This document shows, piece after piece, positions 26,509-34,795 of a stretch of DNA of 64,000 bases (position 1 is its first letter; the number at the start of each line of letters is the position of its first letter). A program made the translations under genes and the position numbers. Source of the DNA: Falsiroseomonas sp051433195 (GTDB taxonomy: Bacteria > Pseudomonadota > Alphaproteobacteria > Acetobacterales > Acetobacteraceae); contig NZ_JBHMFT010000007.1 of assembly GCF_051433195.1 (NCBI RefSeq), positions 124,001 through 188,000 on the forward strand. The letters run 5' to 3'. A model generated the notes under the pieces. It ran no database searches. It was not told the DNA's origin and was given only the letters and a program-made list of their open reading frames with translations.

Positions 26509-27770
26509 TGCGAGGCCTCGCTCGCCCAACGCGTCACCACCGCACAGGCCTCGCCGAAATCTTCCATCCGCATCGCTTCCTTGGGATTGTGGCTGCCATT
26601 CTGGTTGCGGACGAAGATCATCCCGGCCGGGATGCCCGCCATGGCGAAGGCCGCCGCGTCGTGCCCCGCGCCGCTGGCCATCGACAGGTGCCGGATGCCG
26701 AGCGCGTCCGCGGCCGCCGCCAGCCCCGCCTGGATGCCGGCATCCATCGGCGCGGCGCGGCTGGTGGTCTCGGCGCCCAATTCGAAGCGCACGCCGCGGC
26801 GCGCCTCGATCTCCGGCACCGCGTCGTACAGCGTTTCCATCAGCAGGTCGCAGCTGCGCGGGTTCACGCTGCGGACGTCGAGCTGGAACCGCGCCTCGCC
26901 GGCGATCTTGGTGAAGCCGGCGTCTTCCGTGGTGCCCATGACGCAGAAGGTGACGACCAGCACATGGCCGCGCGCCTCCAGCTCCACCCAGCGGTCATCG
27001 ACGCGATGCGCCAACTCCGCCAGCGCGATCGCCGCGTCGCGCCGGTATTTGCGCGGCGTGGCGCCGGAATGGTTGTATTCGCCGAGAACCCGCGCGGCGC
27101 GCAGGCGGCGGCTGCCGGGTATGCCGGTGACGATGCCGACCGGCACGCCGTGGCCTTCCAGCACCGGCCCCTGCTCGATATGCAGTTCCAGGAACGCCGC
27201 CGTGTCGTCCTGCGAGAAGGTGCGCCCGCCACGCTCGACGAAGCCGGGGTCGAACCCCTCCTCCCGCATATGGTCGGCCAGCGAACGGCCATTGTCCTGC
27301 CGCTTCACCTGCAGTTCTTCCGGCTTCAGCAGTCCGAGCGCGCCGCGTGAGCCGGGGTAGGAGATGGGGAACCAGCTTCCCGCCTCCTCCGCCCGCACCG
27401 CCACCACCGTCACGTCCCGCCCCGGGACGAAGCCCGCGCGCTTCATGCCGGACACGGCGGCGAGGCCCACCAGCACGCCGGCGGCGCCATCGAAATTGCC
27501 ACCCTCCGCGACGCTGTCGAGATGGCTGCCCAGCAGCACGCGCTTCGCGGCGCGGTCGCTGCCCGGCAGGGTCATCAGCAGGTTGCCGATGGGGTCCACC
27601 TGGCAGTCCAGCCCGATGCCCTCCGCCGCCGCGCGCACGATCTCATGCGCGCGCCGCTCGCCCGCGCCATAGGCATCGCGGGTGATACCGACGCCGTCGA
27701 AGCTCGCCGCGCGCAGGTCGTCGAACAGCTTCTCGGCAAGCGCCACGTCCGGCGTCAGGTTCGGCAGCAT
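26505..27770 (-). CDS. hyuC: M20-family Zn hydrolase, N-carbamoyl-L-amino-acid hydrolase type
   Basis: A 421-residue hydantoinase/carbamoylase of peptidase family M20. Metal and catalytic motifs are LLGSHLDSVAEGGNFDGAAG (about residue 80-100), VRAEEAGSWFPIS (about 125), LHIEQGPVLEG (about 195) and the late SGAGHDAAAFA (about 385). It would release the free amino acid from the N-carbamoyl product of a hydantoinase, which fits the directly following hyuA. The start at 27770 excludes an upstream stretch that reads through a REP-like repeat. Confidence 0.9.
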   Translation of the reverse strand: MLPNLTPDVALAEKLFDDLRAASFDGVGITRDAYGAGERRAHEIVRAAAEGIGLDCQVDPIGNLLMTLPGSDRAAKRVLLGSHLDSVAEGGNFDGAAGVLVGLAAVSGMKRAGFVPGRDVTVVAVRAEEAGSWFPISYPGSRGALGLLKPEELQVKRQDNGRSLADHMREEGFDPGFVERGGRTFSQDDTAAFLELHIEQGPVLEGHGVPVGIVTGIPGSRRLRAARVLGEYNHSGATPRKYRRDAAIALAELAHRVDDRWVELEARGHVLVVTFCVMGTTEDAGFTKIAGEARFQLDVRSVNPRSCDLLMETLYDAVPEIEARRGVRFELGAETTSRAAPMDAGIQAGLAAAADALGIRHLSMASGAGHDAAAFAMAGIPAGMIFVRNQNGSHNPKEAMRMEDFGEACAVVTRWASEASQ

Positions 27771-27805
27771 CGGCACCGTCTCCTCATCTGGTCGGGGACG
27801 GCTCG

Positions 27806-27846
27806 CCCCCCTCACCCAACCCTCCCCTCCAAGCGGGGGAGAGGGC
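27806..27846. repeat. REP-like palindromic intergenic repeat, copy 3 (degenerate)
   Basis: CCCCTCACCCAA followed by a diverged left arm, CCCTCCCCTCC, then AAGC and an intact right arm GGGGGAGAGGG. The copy lies between hyuC and the SDR gene. The left-arm substitutions weaken the stem compared with copies 1, 2 and 4. Confidence 0.7.
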
Positions 27847-27861
27847 TTTGACGTCAGGCTG

Positions 27862-28653
27862 TCAGAGCATGCTGCGGACGCGGCCGCCATCGACGCGGAT
27901 CATGGAGCCGGTGATGTAGGCGGCGCGGTCGCTGGCCAGGAAGGCGCCCATCGGGCCGTATTCATCCGGCGTCCCGATGCGCCCGGCCGGAATCTCGTCC
28001 GACATGCGCGCCATCTCATCCTCCGGCGTCGTGCCGGCCTTGGCGGCGCGGGAGGTCGCGTTCTGCACGATGCGGTCGGTCATGATGCTGCCGGGGGCCA
28101 GCACGTTCATCGTCACGCCGTCCTTCGCCGCCTCCCCCGCATAGGTCTTGAGCCAGCCCCAGATCGCGGCCCGCAGCGTGTTTGACAGCGCCAGGTTCGG
28201 GATCGGGTGCTGCATGCCGGTGCTGCCCACCACGATGACGCGGCCCCAACCCTGCTTGCGCATCGCCGGCACCAGCCGGTTGGCGATGCGGATGGGGGAG
28301 GCCACGATCTGCTCGAACCAGGTATGCAGCGCGGCGTCCGTGATCTCGGAGGCGATGCAGGGCGGCGGGCCACCATGGTTCAGCACCAGGATGTCGACGC
28401 CACCCATCGCCGCCACCGCCGCATCGGCCAGCCGGTCCATCTGCTCGCCCTGCGCGACATCGGCCACCAGGCCGGTGGCCGCGGCGGCGCCGGCCGCGCG
28501 CAGTTCCGCCGCCGCCTTGTCGAGGCTCGCCTGGTCCCGGCCGCTGATGGCGAGCGTCGCCCCCTCGGCTGCCAGCGCATCGGCGATCGACCGGCCGAGG
28601 CCCTTGGAGGCGCCCATCACCAGGGCGCGGCGGCCCTTGAGACCCAGATCCAT
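27862..28653 (-). CDS. Short-chain dehydrogenase/reductase (SDR) family oxidoreductase
   Basis: A 263-residue SDR with the nucleotide-binding GASKGLGRSIA motif (about residue 15), NHGGPP in place of the usual NNAG, VVGSTGMQHPIP with the catalytic Ser, and MNVLAPGSIMTDR after the active site. In place of the classic YxxxK the protein reads NLALSNTLRAA, so the catalytic tyrosine and lysine are missing, as in the SDR subfamily that carries S-x-t-R; activity may therefore be atypical. It is divergent from the 2-hydroxyacid dehydrogenase at 28765. Confidence 0.87.
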   Translation of the reverse strand: MDLGLKGRRALVMGASKGLGRSIADALAAEGATLAISGRDQASLDKAAAELRAAGAAAATGLVADVAQGEQMDRLADAAVAAMGGVDILVLNHGGPPPCIASEITDAALHTWFEQIVASPIRIANRLVPAMRKQGWGRVIVVGSTGMQHPIPNLALSNTLRAAIWGWLKTYAGEAAKDGVTMNVLAPGSIMTDRIVQNATSRAAKAGTTPEDEMARMSDEIPAGRIGTPDEYGPMGAFLASDRAAYITGSMIRVDGGRVRSML

Positions 28654-28764
28654 GTTTTCATTCCTTGCGGTAATCCGGCGGGGAACCTGCAACCGAGCGG
28701 CCCGGCTGGCAAGCCGGGCGCTTCCTGCTACCAAAGCCCGAACGACGCCCGGGAAGACAAAACC

Positions 28765-29742
28765 ATGCCGAAGCCCGTCCTGCTGCTGACCCGCCGCCTG
28801 CCGGATGCCATCGAGGCCCGCGCCGCGCGCGACTACGACGCCCGCCTGAACAGCGCCGACGAGCCCTGGTCCCGTGACGGCGCCGAGATCGCGCGCCGCG
28901 CGGCGGAGGCTGGTGCCGCCGGCATCCTGTGCGCCGCCGGCGACCCGATGAACGCGGCCACCATCGCAGCCCTGCCGGACAGCGTGAAGATCATCGCCAC
29001 CTTCTCCGTCGGCACCGACCATATCGACCTCCCGGCCGCCAAGGCGCGCGGCATCACCGTGGCGAACACGCCGGAAGTGCTGTCCTTCGCCACCGCCGAA
29101 TGCGCCTTCACCCTGATGCTGATGGCCGCCCGCCGCGCCGGAGAGGGCGAGCGCATGGTCCGCGCCGGGAAATGGGAGGGCTGGGCGCCGACGCAGTTGA
29201 TGGGCGTGACGCTGGAGGGCAAGCGCCTCGGCATCGCCGGCTTCGGCCGCATCGGGCGCGAACTGGCCGCCATGGCGCGCGGCTTCCGCATGGAAATCCA
29301 CTACCGCGACCTGAACCGGGTGCCGCCGGACCTCGAACAGGGCGCGATCTTCCATGCGGAGGAGCGCGATTTCCTGTCCTCCATCGATATCCTGTCCATG
29401 CACATGCCGGGCGGCGAGGCGACCCGGCGCTGGCTGAACGCCGAACGCCTGTCCTGGATGCGGCCGGGCGCCATCGTCATCAACACCGGCCGCGGCGGGT
29501 CGGTGGACGATGCGGCACTGGTCGCGGCGCTCGTCTCCGGCCACATCCGCGCCGCCGGCCTCGATGTCTATGACGGCGAGCCGAAGCTGTTCCCGGGCTA
29601 TATGGGCCTCGAGAACGTGGCGTTGCTGCCGCATCTCGGCAGCGCAACCCTCGAGACGCGGGACGCCATGGGCCAGCGCGCCCTGGGCAATGTGGATGCG
29701 GTGCTTCTGCACGGGAGGAAGGCGCCGGACGCGGTGGGCTGA
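28765..29742 (+). CDS. D-2-hydroxyacid dehydrogenase (D-glycerate/hydroxypyruvate type)
   Basis: A 325-residue NAD(P)-dependent D-2-hydroxyacid dehydrogenase. Motifs are FSVGTDHIDLPAAKARG (about residue 82), the Rossmann GIAGFGRIGRELA (about 155), VINTGRGGSVDDAAL (active-site Arg region, about 240), DVYDGEP with the catalytic acid, and LLPHLGSATLETR with the catalytic His. It probably interconverts hydroxypyruvate/glyoxylate and D-glycerate/glycolate, matching the glyoxylate-type aminotransferase and oxidase near the left end. The ATG at 28765 is the family-like start. Confidence 0.9.
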   Translation: MPKPVLLLTRRLPDAIEARAARDYDARLNSADEPWSRDGAEIARRAAEAGAAGILCAAGDPMNAATIAALPDSVKIIATFSVGTDHIDLPAAKARGITVANTPEVLSFATAECAFTLMLMAARRAGEGERMVRAGKWEGWAPTQLMGVTLEGKRLGIAGFGRIGRELAAMARGFRMEIHYRDLNRVPPDLEQGAIFHAEERDFLSSIDILSMHMPGGEATRRWLNAERLSWMRPGAIVINTGRGGSVDDAALVAALVSGHIRAAGLDVYDGEPKLFPGYMGLENVALLPHLGSATLETRDAMGQRALGNVDAVLLHGRKAPDAVG

Positions 29743-29784
29743 CCCTCAACGGGATTCGTTTGCCTCCTGGTTCAATCCTGGATA

Positions 29785-29799
29785 GTTTCGTAACGAAAC
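29785..29799. promoter_or_regulatory. Perfect 15-bp palindrome upstream of an unknown gene
   Basis: GTTTCGT (29785-29791), a central A and ACGAAAC (29793-29799) form a perfect dyad, flanked by GGATA and TATCC, with an A/T-rich composition unlike its surroundings. It lies 74 bases before the ATG at 29873. The shape and spacing are typical of a TetR- or MarR-type operator; no matching regulator is adjacent. Confidence 0.5.
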
Positions 29800-29872
29800 G
29801 GTTATCCAAGGCGCCCGCTCGGATCGGAGCAGGGCCGAAGCGCCCAGGACGCCAGCCAGGCAGGGAAGCACC

Positions 29873-30229
29873 ATGAGTGAGGTCGCACGGATCACGCTGT
29901 TCATCCATGACCGCAAGGGCCGGCTCGAGACGATCCCGGACCAGGACCTGCTGGCGGCACTGCTGCAGGAGACCCCGCTGATCACCCAGCACGACGATGG
30001 CAGCCGGACCTTCGTCTTCGACCTGCTGGACCCGGACGGGGAGAGGCCCGGCGGCGAGCCGCGCCGGACCGACACGTCGCTGGAGACGCTGCGCAGTTGC
30101 GGCGCCCGGCTGGGACAGGTCGCGCGGCACCTCGGCCTGCCGCTGACCGCCGCGCTCGCCGAATCGGCGGAGCTGGTGGCGGAGGGTGAGCTGCGATCCA
30201 TGCAGGTGCCGAAGGGACGGCAATGCTGA
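29873..30229 (+). CDS. Hypothetical protein (118 aa)
   Basis: A 118-residue soluble protein, acidic in its first half (VARITLFIHDRKGRLETI, QHDDGSRTFVFDLLDPDGE) and helical in its second half (SLETLRSCGARLGQVARHLG). I do not recognise a family. A perfect operator-like palindrome lies upstream at 29785-29799, so expression may be regulated. It precedes the flavin reductase gene by 66 bp on the same strand and could share its transcript. Confidence 0.55.
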   Translation: MSEVARITLFIHDRKGRLETIPDQDLLAALLQETPLITQHDDGSRTFVFDLLDPDGERPGGEPRRTDTSLETLRSCGARLGQVARHLGLPLTAALAESAELVAEGELRSMQVPKGRQC

Positions 30230-30295
30230 GGCTCCCGGCCCTCGACAGGGGCGGCCGCCGGCGGCAGTAAGCGCGGCGACCCTCGGAGACCGCCG

Positions 30296-30928
30296 ATGCT
30301 GTTCGACCTCGATGCCCTGCCGGCGTCCAGCCGCTACAAGCTGCTGGTCTCCACCGTCGTGCCGCGGCCGATCGCCTGGGTGGTGACCCAGGATGCGGCG
30401 GGCGTGCTGAACGCCGCGCCCTATTCCTTCTTCAACGTCTTCGGCTCGGACCCGCCGGTGGTGGCGCTCGGCGTCGGCAACCGTCCGACCGGTGCCGCCA
30501 AGGACACCCTGGCCAACATCGCGGCGACCGGCGAATTCACCGTCTGCCTGGTGCCGGAGACGGCGCTGGATGCGATGAACGTCACCGCCGCGGACTTCCC
30601 GCCGGGCGAGGACGAGGTGGCGCAGGCCGGGCTGACCACCCTGCCCTCCACCAAGGTGCGGCCACCACGCCTGGCCGAAAGCCCGGTGGCGATGGAATGC
30701 ACGCTGTTCCAGACGCTGCCGATCGGCGCGCACAGCATGGTCATCGGCCAGGTGCGGGCCATGCACATCGCCGATGCCGCGGTGATGGACCCGGTGAAGT
30801 GCTACATCGACAGCCCGGCGCTCGGGCTGGTCGGCCGCCTGCACGGCGCCGGCTGGTACACGCGGACCACCGACCGGATGGAGGTGAAGCGGGTCTCCGC
30901 CGCCGATTGGATGGCGCGCAAGGACTGA
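30296..30928 (+). CDS. Flavin reductase (FMN-binding split-barrel) family protein
   Basis: A 210-residue protein with the flavin_reduct fold: SSRYKLLVSTVVPRPIAWVV at the N-terminus, NAAPYSFFNVFGSDPP (about residue 40), DTLANIAATGEFTVCLV and SHSMVIGQV-like strands. Members bind FMN and act as flavin reductases or flavin-dependent oxygenase partners. It lies 7 bp before the iron permease gene, so it may be co-transcribed with it; reduction of ferric iron by free flavin is one conceivable link but is speculative. Confidence 0.87.
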   Translation: MLFDLDALPASSRYKLLVSTVVPRPIAWVVTQDAAGVLNAAPYSFFNVFGSDPPVVALGVGNRPTGAAKDTLANIAATGEFTVCLVPETALDAMNVTAADFPPGEDEVAQAGLTTLPSTKVRPPRLAESPVAMECTLFQTLPIGAHSMVIGQVRAMHIADAAVMDPVKCYIDSPALGLVGRLHGAGWYTRTTDRMEVKRVSAADWMARKD

Positions 30929-30935
30929 CACGAGG

Positions 30936-32624
30936 ATGTCCATCGCCGGCTTCCCGGCCGACCGCCTGCGCCCCGGCCCGCCGCGGCGCAGCCGGGTGGC
31001 GCCGGCCTGGGCCTGGGTCTCGCTGCTGGCGGCGGGCCTGATCGCGGCGCCGCTGGCCGCGGTCCTGGTGACGGCGGCCACGCCCGCTGGCCTGGGATCG
31101 GGTGGCACCGAATGGCCTTATATCCTGCGGACCTTGCTGCCGGAATTGCTGGTGAACTCGCTGCTGCTGGCGGTGCTGGTCGGCGTGCTGGCGGCGACGA
31201 TGGGCGCCATCACAGCCTGGCTGGTCGCCAGCTGCGCCTTCCGCGGCCGCTGGCTGCTGGAAGTCGCCCTGCTGCTGCCGATGGCGATGCCGGCCTATGT
31301 CTGCGGCTATACCTATGTCTGGCTGCTGGACGTGGCGGGGCCGGTACAGACCGCGCTGCGGGATGCCACCGGCCTGCGATGGGGCGAATACTGGTTCCCC
31401 GAGATCCGCAGCCTGCCCGGCGCCGCGCTGATGCTGGCTGCGGTGCTGTACCCTTACGTCTACCTGCTGTGCCGCAGCGCCTTCCTGCAGCAGAGCGTCT
31501 GCCTGCTGGAAGCCAGCCGCACCCTCGGCCACGGCCTGCCGCGCACCTTCCTGCATGTGGCGCTGCCGATGGCGCGCCCGGCGCTGGCCGGCGGCGTGGC
31601 GCTGGTGCTGATGGAGACGCTGGCGGATTTCGGCACGGTGCAGCACTTCGCCGTCCGCACTTTCACCACCGGCATCTACGATGCCTGGTTCGGCCTGGCG
31701 GACCGCACCGCGGCGGCGCAGTTGGCGACCGCGCTGATGGGGCTGGTCGCGACCCTGCTGCTGCTGGAGCGGATGAGCCGCGGCGGCCGGCGCTACCACC
31801 CCACCACCACGCGCAACCCGCCGCTGCGGCCGGTGGTGCTGCGCGGCTGGAAGGAAGCGGCGGCCATCCTCGTGTGTTCGCTGCCGGTGCTGCTCGGCTT
31901 CGTCATCCCGGCCGGCGCGCTGCTGATGCTGATGCTGGAGGCCGGCGACCCGCTCGACCCGCGTCGCACCGTGCCCTACGCGCTGAACAGCGTGACACTG
32001 GCCGGGCTGACGGCGGCCCTCGCCGTGCTGCTGGCGGCGCTGCTGGCCTGGGCGCAGCGGCTGCACCCCTCCCGCCTCCGCGCCTCGGCCAATCGCGTGG
32101 CGGCGCTGGGCTATGCGCTGCCGGGATCGGTCATAGCAGTGGGGGCGCTGGTGCCCTTCGCGTTGTTCGACAACACACTGGATGCGTGGATGCGGGCGCG
32201 CTTCGGGATCTCCACCGGCCTGCTGCTGTCGGGCAGCATCGCGGCACTGGTCTTCGCCTACCTGGTGCGCTTCCTCGGCGTGGCGCTGTCGGCCGTGGAA
32301 TCCGGGCTGGCGCGCATCCGGCCGAGCCTGTTCGGCGCCGCCCGCGTGCTCGGCCGCACGCCGGGCCAGGCGGTATGGTCCGTGGAACTGCCGCTGGCGC
32401 GCGGCGCGCTGCTGACGGCGGGCGTGCTGGTCTTCGTGGATACGATGAAGGAACTGCCGGCGACGCTGATCGTGCGGCCCTTCGACTTCGACACGCTGGC
32501 GGTGCGGGTGCACAATCTTGCCTCGGATGAAAGGCTGGCCGAGGCCTCCACCGCCGCGCTGCTGATCGTGCTGGTCGGGCTGCTGCCGGTGGCGGCGCTG
32601 GTGCGGGGGATGCGACGAGGATGA
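30936..32624 (+). CDS. fbpB: Iron(III) ABC transporter permease, FbpB-type (two fused permease domains)
   Basis: A 562-residue inner-membrane protein with about 12 helices in two binding-protein-dependent permease domains. Each contains an EAA-like loop: EASRTLGHGLPRTFLHVALP (about residue 190) and AARVLGRTPGQAVWSVELPL (about residue 470). This duplicated arrangement is typical of Fe(3+) uptake permeases (FbpB/SfuB/HitB). The matching Fe(3+)-binding protein lies at 36742-37776 on the other strand, and no ATPase gene is visible in the window. It overlaps the next gene by 4 bp. Confidence 0.9.
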   Translation: MSIAGFPADRLRPGPPRRSRVAPAWAWVSLLAAGLIAAPLAAVLVTAATPAGLGSGGTEWPYILRTLLPELLVNSLLLAVLVGVLAATMGAITAWLVASCAFRGRWLLEVALLLPMAMPAYVCGYTYVWLLDVAGPVQTALRDATGLRWGEYWFPEIRSLPGAALMLAAVLYPYVYLLCRSAFLQQSVCLLEASRTLGHGLPRTFLHVALPMARPALAGGVALVLMETLADFGTVQHFAVRTFTTGIYDAWFGLADRTAAAQLATALMGLVATLLLLERMSRGGRRYHPTTTRNPPLRPVVLRGWKEAAAILVCSLPVLLGFVIPAGALLMLMLEAGDPLDPRRTVPYALNSVTLAGLTAALAVLLAALLAWAQRLHPSRLRASANRVAALGYALPGSVIAVGALVPFALFDNTLDAWMRARFGISTGLLLSGSIAALVFAYLVRFLGVALSAVESGLARIRPSLFGAARVLGRTPGQAVWSVELPLARGALLTAGVLVFVDTMKELPATLIVRPFDFDTLAVRVHNLASDERLAEASTAALLIVLVGLLPVAALVRGMRRG

Positions 32625-32887
32625 CCAAGACCGAGCCGCTGCTGCGCGCCATCCGCCTGGCGCTGGACGGGGATTGGGAGGCGGCGCACCAGATCGCCCA
32701 GGCCGATCAGGGCGCGGACGCCGCCTGGGTCCATGCCTGGCTGCACCGGATCGAGGGCGATGAGGCCAATGCCGGCTACTGGTATCGCCGCGCCGGCCGC
32801 AGCCAGGCCGAGGGCAGCACGGCGGAGGAGGGCGCGGCGATCGCCACCGCCATCGCCGCCGCCCTGGGCAGGGCTGCACGCGGCTGA
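32621..32887 (+). CDS. Small uncharacterised helical protein (88 aa), coupled to the iron permease
   Basis: The ATG overlaps the permease TGA (ATGA). The product is helical with an alternating pattern like one to two TPR-type hairpins: RAIRLALDGDWEAAHQIAQ, DAAWVHAWLHRIEGDEANAG and YWYRRAGRS. The same kind of short protein is found widely in alphaproteobacteria without known function. Coupled translation suggests a link to the permease operon, but a regulatory or assembly role would be speculation. Confidence 0.7.
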   Translation: MTKTEPLLRAIRLALDGDWEAAHQIAQADQGADAAWVHAWLHRIEGDEANAGYWYRRAGRSQAEGSTAEEGAAIATAIAAALGRAARG

Positions 32888-32890
32888 GGA

Positions 32891-33508
32891 TCAGCCACCC
32901 GGCCCCGGCCAGCACGCCATCGCGGTCTCCACGATCCGCAGCAGCTTGCCGCGGTCGGCGCCATCCTTGGCCAGCGTCGACATGCCCTGGATCACGGCGA
33001 GCGTATGGCCGGCCAGCGCCGCGGCATCGCAGCCGGAAGGCAGCCGGCCCTCCGCCACATCCTGCGCGATCCGCGACCGCAGGCGCGCCTCGATATCGCG
33101 GCGGATGCTGGCCAACTCCTCTCGCAGCTCGGCCTCCTCGGCCGAGCCACTGACCAGGGCGCTGGCCAGCAGGCAGCCTGGCGGCGTCGCCTCGCCGGTG
33201 TTGCCGGTTGCCGCGGCGACCAGCAGGTCGCGTGCCGCATCCCGCGCGCTCGCGGCCTCGCCGATGATCTGCTCCACGGTCCGCGCGCCCGTCATGTAGC
33301 GGTGGAGCGCGGCGCGGAACAGGCGGCGCTTGTCGCCGAAGGCGGCATACAGGCTGGGCGGCGTGATGCCCATCGCCTGGGTCAGCTGGGCGACCGAGGT
33401 CGCCTCGTAGCCGTGCCGCCAGAACAGCAGCATGGCGGTACCAAGCGCCGCCTCGCGGTCGAAGGACAGCGGGCGGCCATGGCGGCGACGCGGCGCGGCA
33501 TGTTCCAT
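32891..33508 (-). CDS. TetR/AcrR family transcriptional regulator
   Basis: A 205-residue TetR protein with an N-terminal HTH of residues about 20-65 (DREAALGTAMLLFWRHGYEA, SVAQLTQAMGITPPSLYAAF, GDKRRLFRAAL) and a C-terminal ligand domain. It is divergent from the aldo/keto reductase. On the minus strand TTGCCG, a 17-base spacer and TATAAT (33521-33516) precede the ATG by only seven bases, so the message is probably leaderless. The start codon sits inside one arm of a large inverted repeat, which suggests autoregulation. Confidence 0.88.
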   Translation of the reverse strand: MEHAAPRRRHGRPLSFDREAALGTAMLLFWRHGYEATSVAQLTQAMGITPPSLYAAFGDKRRLFRAALHRYMTGARTVEQIIGEAASARDAARDLLVAAATGNTGEATPPGCLLASALVSGSAEEAELREELASIRRDIEARLRSRIAQDVAEGRLPSGCDAAALAGHTLAVIQGMSTLAKDGADRGKLLRIVETAMACWPGPGG

Positions 33509-33579
33509 AGCGATCATTATATAATTCTTGACCATGGCCGGCAAGCGGCGCATCAGGTTCCGTAGCAATCACTATGGAA
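33503..33579. promoter_or_regulatory. Divergent tetR - aldo/keto reductase control region with inverted operator arms
   Basis: TTCCATAGCGAT (33503-33514) and its inverted counterpart ATCACTATGGAA (33568-33579) match at 11 of 12 positions. Between them is the palindrome ATTATATAAT (33516-33525), providing a -10 for the tetR direction, with TTGCCG correctly spaced. The left arm contains the tetR start codon. This is an operator layout expected for a TetR protein that represses itself and the divergent reductase. Confidence 0.55.
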
Positions 33580-33586
33580 CACTCGC

Positions 33587-34685
33587 ATGGCCCTCACGGA
33601 CTACCGCACCCTCGGCCGCTCCGGCCTTGCCGTCAGCCCCCTCGCCCTCGGGACGATGACGTTCGGCGTCGCGCGCTGGGGCATGGACCGGCCGGAGGCC
33701 GAGGCGGTGTTCGATGCCTATGTGGAGGGCCGGGGGCAATCTGGTCGATACGGCGGATGTCTATGCCGGCGGGCAGGGGGAGGAGATGCTGGGCGCGATC
33801 ATCGCCGAGCGCGGGCTGCGGGACCGCGTCGTGCTCGCGACGAAATCCGGCTTCTCCGCTGGCCAGGGGCCCCATGCCGGCGGCAACGGGTCCAAGCACA
33901 TCCATGCGGCGCTGGAGGCTTCGCTGCGCCGGCTGCGCACGGACCACATCGACCTGTACTGGGTCCATGTGTGGGATTCCGTGACGCCGGCCGAGGAGTT
34001 GCTGGAGACGATGGCGGCACTGATCCGCGCCGGCCGCATCCGCTACTGGGGCATCTCCAACGCACCCGCCTGGTACGTCGCGCGCATCGCGACCCTGGCG
34101 GCACTGCGCGGGCAACCGGGGCCGATCGCGATGCAGTACTTCCATTCGCTGGTCAGCCGGGAGTTGGAGGCGGAGCACCTGCCGCTGGCGCGCGAGATGG
34201 GCCTGGGCTTCATGCCGTGGAGCCCGCTCGCCTATGGCCTGCTGACCGGCAAATACGATCGTGCGACGGTCGAGGCGGGCGCCTCGCGTGCCGGCGGACT
34301 GCCGAGCGAAACCGGCGCCACCGCGCGCCCGGCGGATGACAAGCGGCTGGACGGGGCCAACCCCTTCGGCGACACGCTGTTCACCGAGCGCAACTGGCGG
34401 ATCGTCGCCGCGCTGCGGGAGGTGGCGGAGGGGATGGGGCAGCCGATGGCCCGGGTGGCGCTCGCCTGGGTCCTTGGCCGGCCCGGGGTGACCACCGCGC
34501 TGATGGGCGTCAGCCGCGTGGCGCAGCTTCAGGACAACATCGCGGCCACGGATCTGCGGCTGACGGAAGACCAGCGCGCCACGCTGGATGCCGCCAGCGC
34601 GCCGGGGCTGCCGATGCTGTACGGCCTGTTCACGCCGGCGCTGCGGCGCCAGGTGGTCTTCGGCGGCAGCAGCGTCACGGCGTAG
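33587..34685 (+). pseudogene. Aldo/keto reductase with a single-base frameshift
   Basis: The N-terminal YRTLGRSGLAVSPLALGTMT reads from the ATG at 33587, and the remainder, from AGGNLVDTADVYAGGQGEEM onward, reads in another frame to the stop at 34685. One extra G in the run at 33727-33729 explains the switch: removing it gives a continuous 365-residue enzyme. The catalytic tetrad survives on both sides: DTADVYA (Asp, Tyr), ATKSGFSA (Lys) and WVHVWD (His). It is either a recent pseudogene or a sequence error. It is paired with a TetR regulator. Confidence 0.85.
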
Positions 34686-34693
34686 CGCGCTGA

Positions 34694-34789
34694 TCCTGGT
34701 CGGGCGCCGCGTCGCTGTTCAGCGGGATGTACCGCTCGATGCCGATCTGGCGGATCAGGTCGAACTGGCGGTCGAGGAAATCCTCGTGC
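34694..34789. repeat. 96-bp direct repeat, left copy (bacterioferritin 3' end remnant)
   Basis: This segment repeats 35949-36044, the last 32 codons of the bacterioferritin gene, with only two mismatches in 96 bases and in the same orientation. It lies at the end of the aldo/keto reductase and directly before the stop of the lysozyme gene. It has no intact gene of its own. Confidence 0.92.
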
Positions 34790-34795
34790 CTCGTC

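Noticed and set aside
24838..27360. An 840-codon plus-strand frame opposite hyuA and hyuC
   Set aside because: Antisense shadow; composition is that of a complementary strand of conserved genes.
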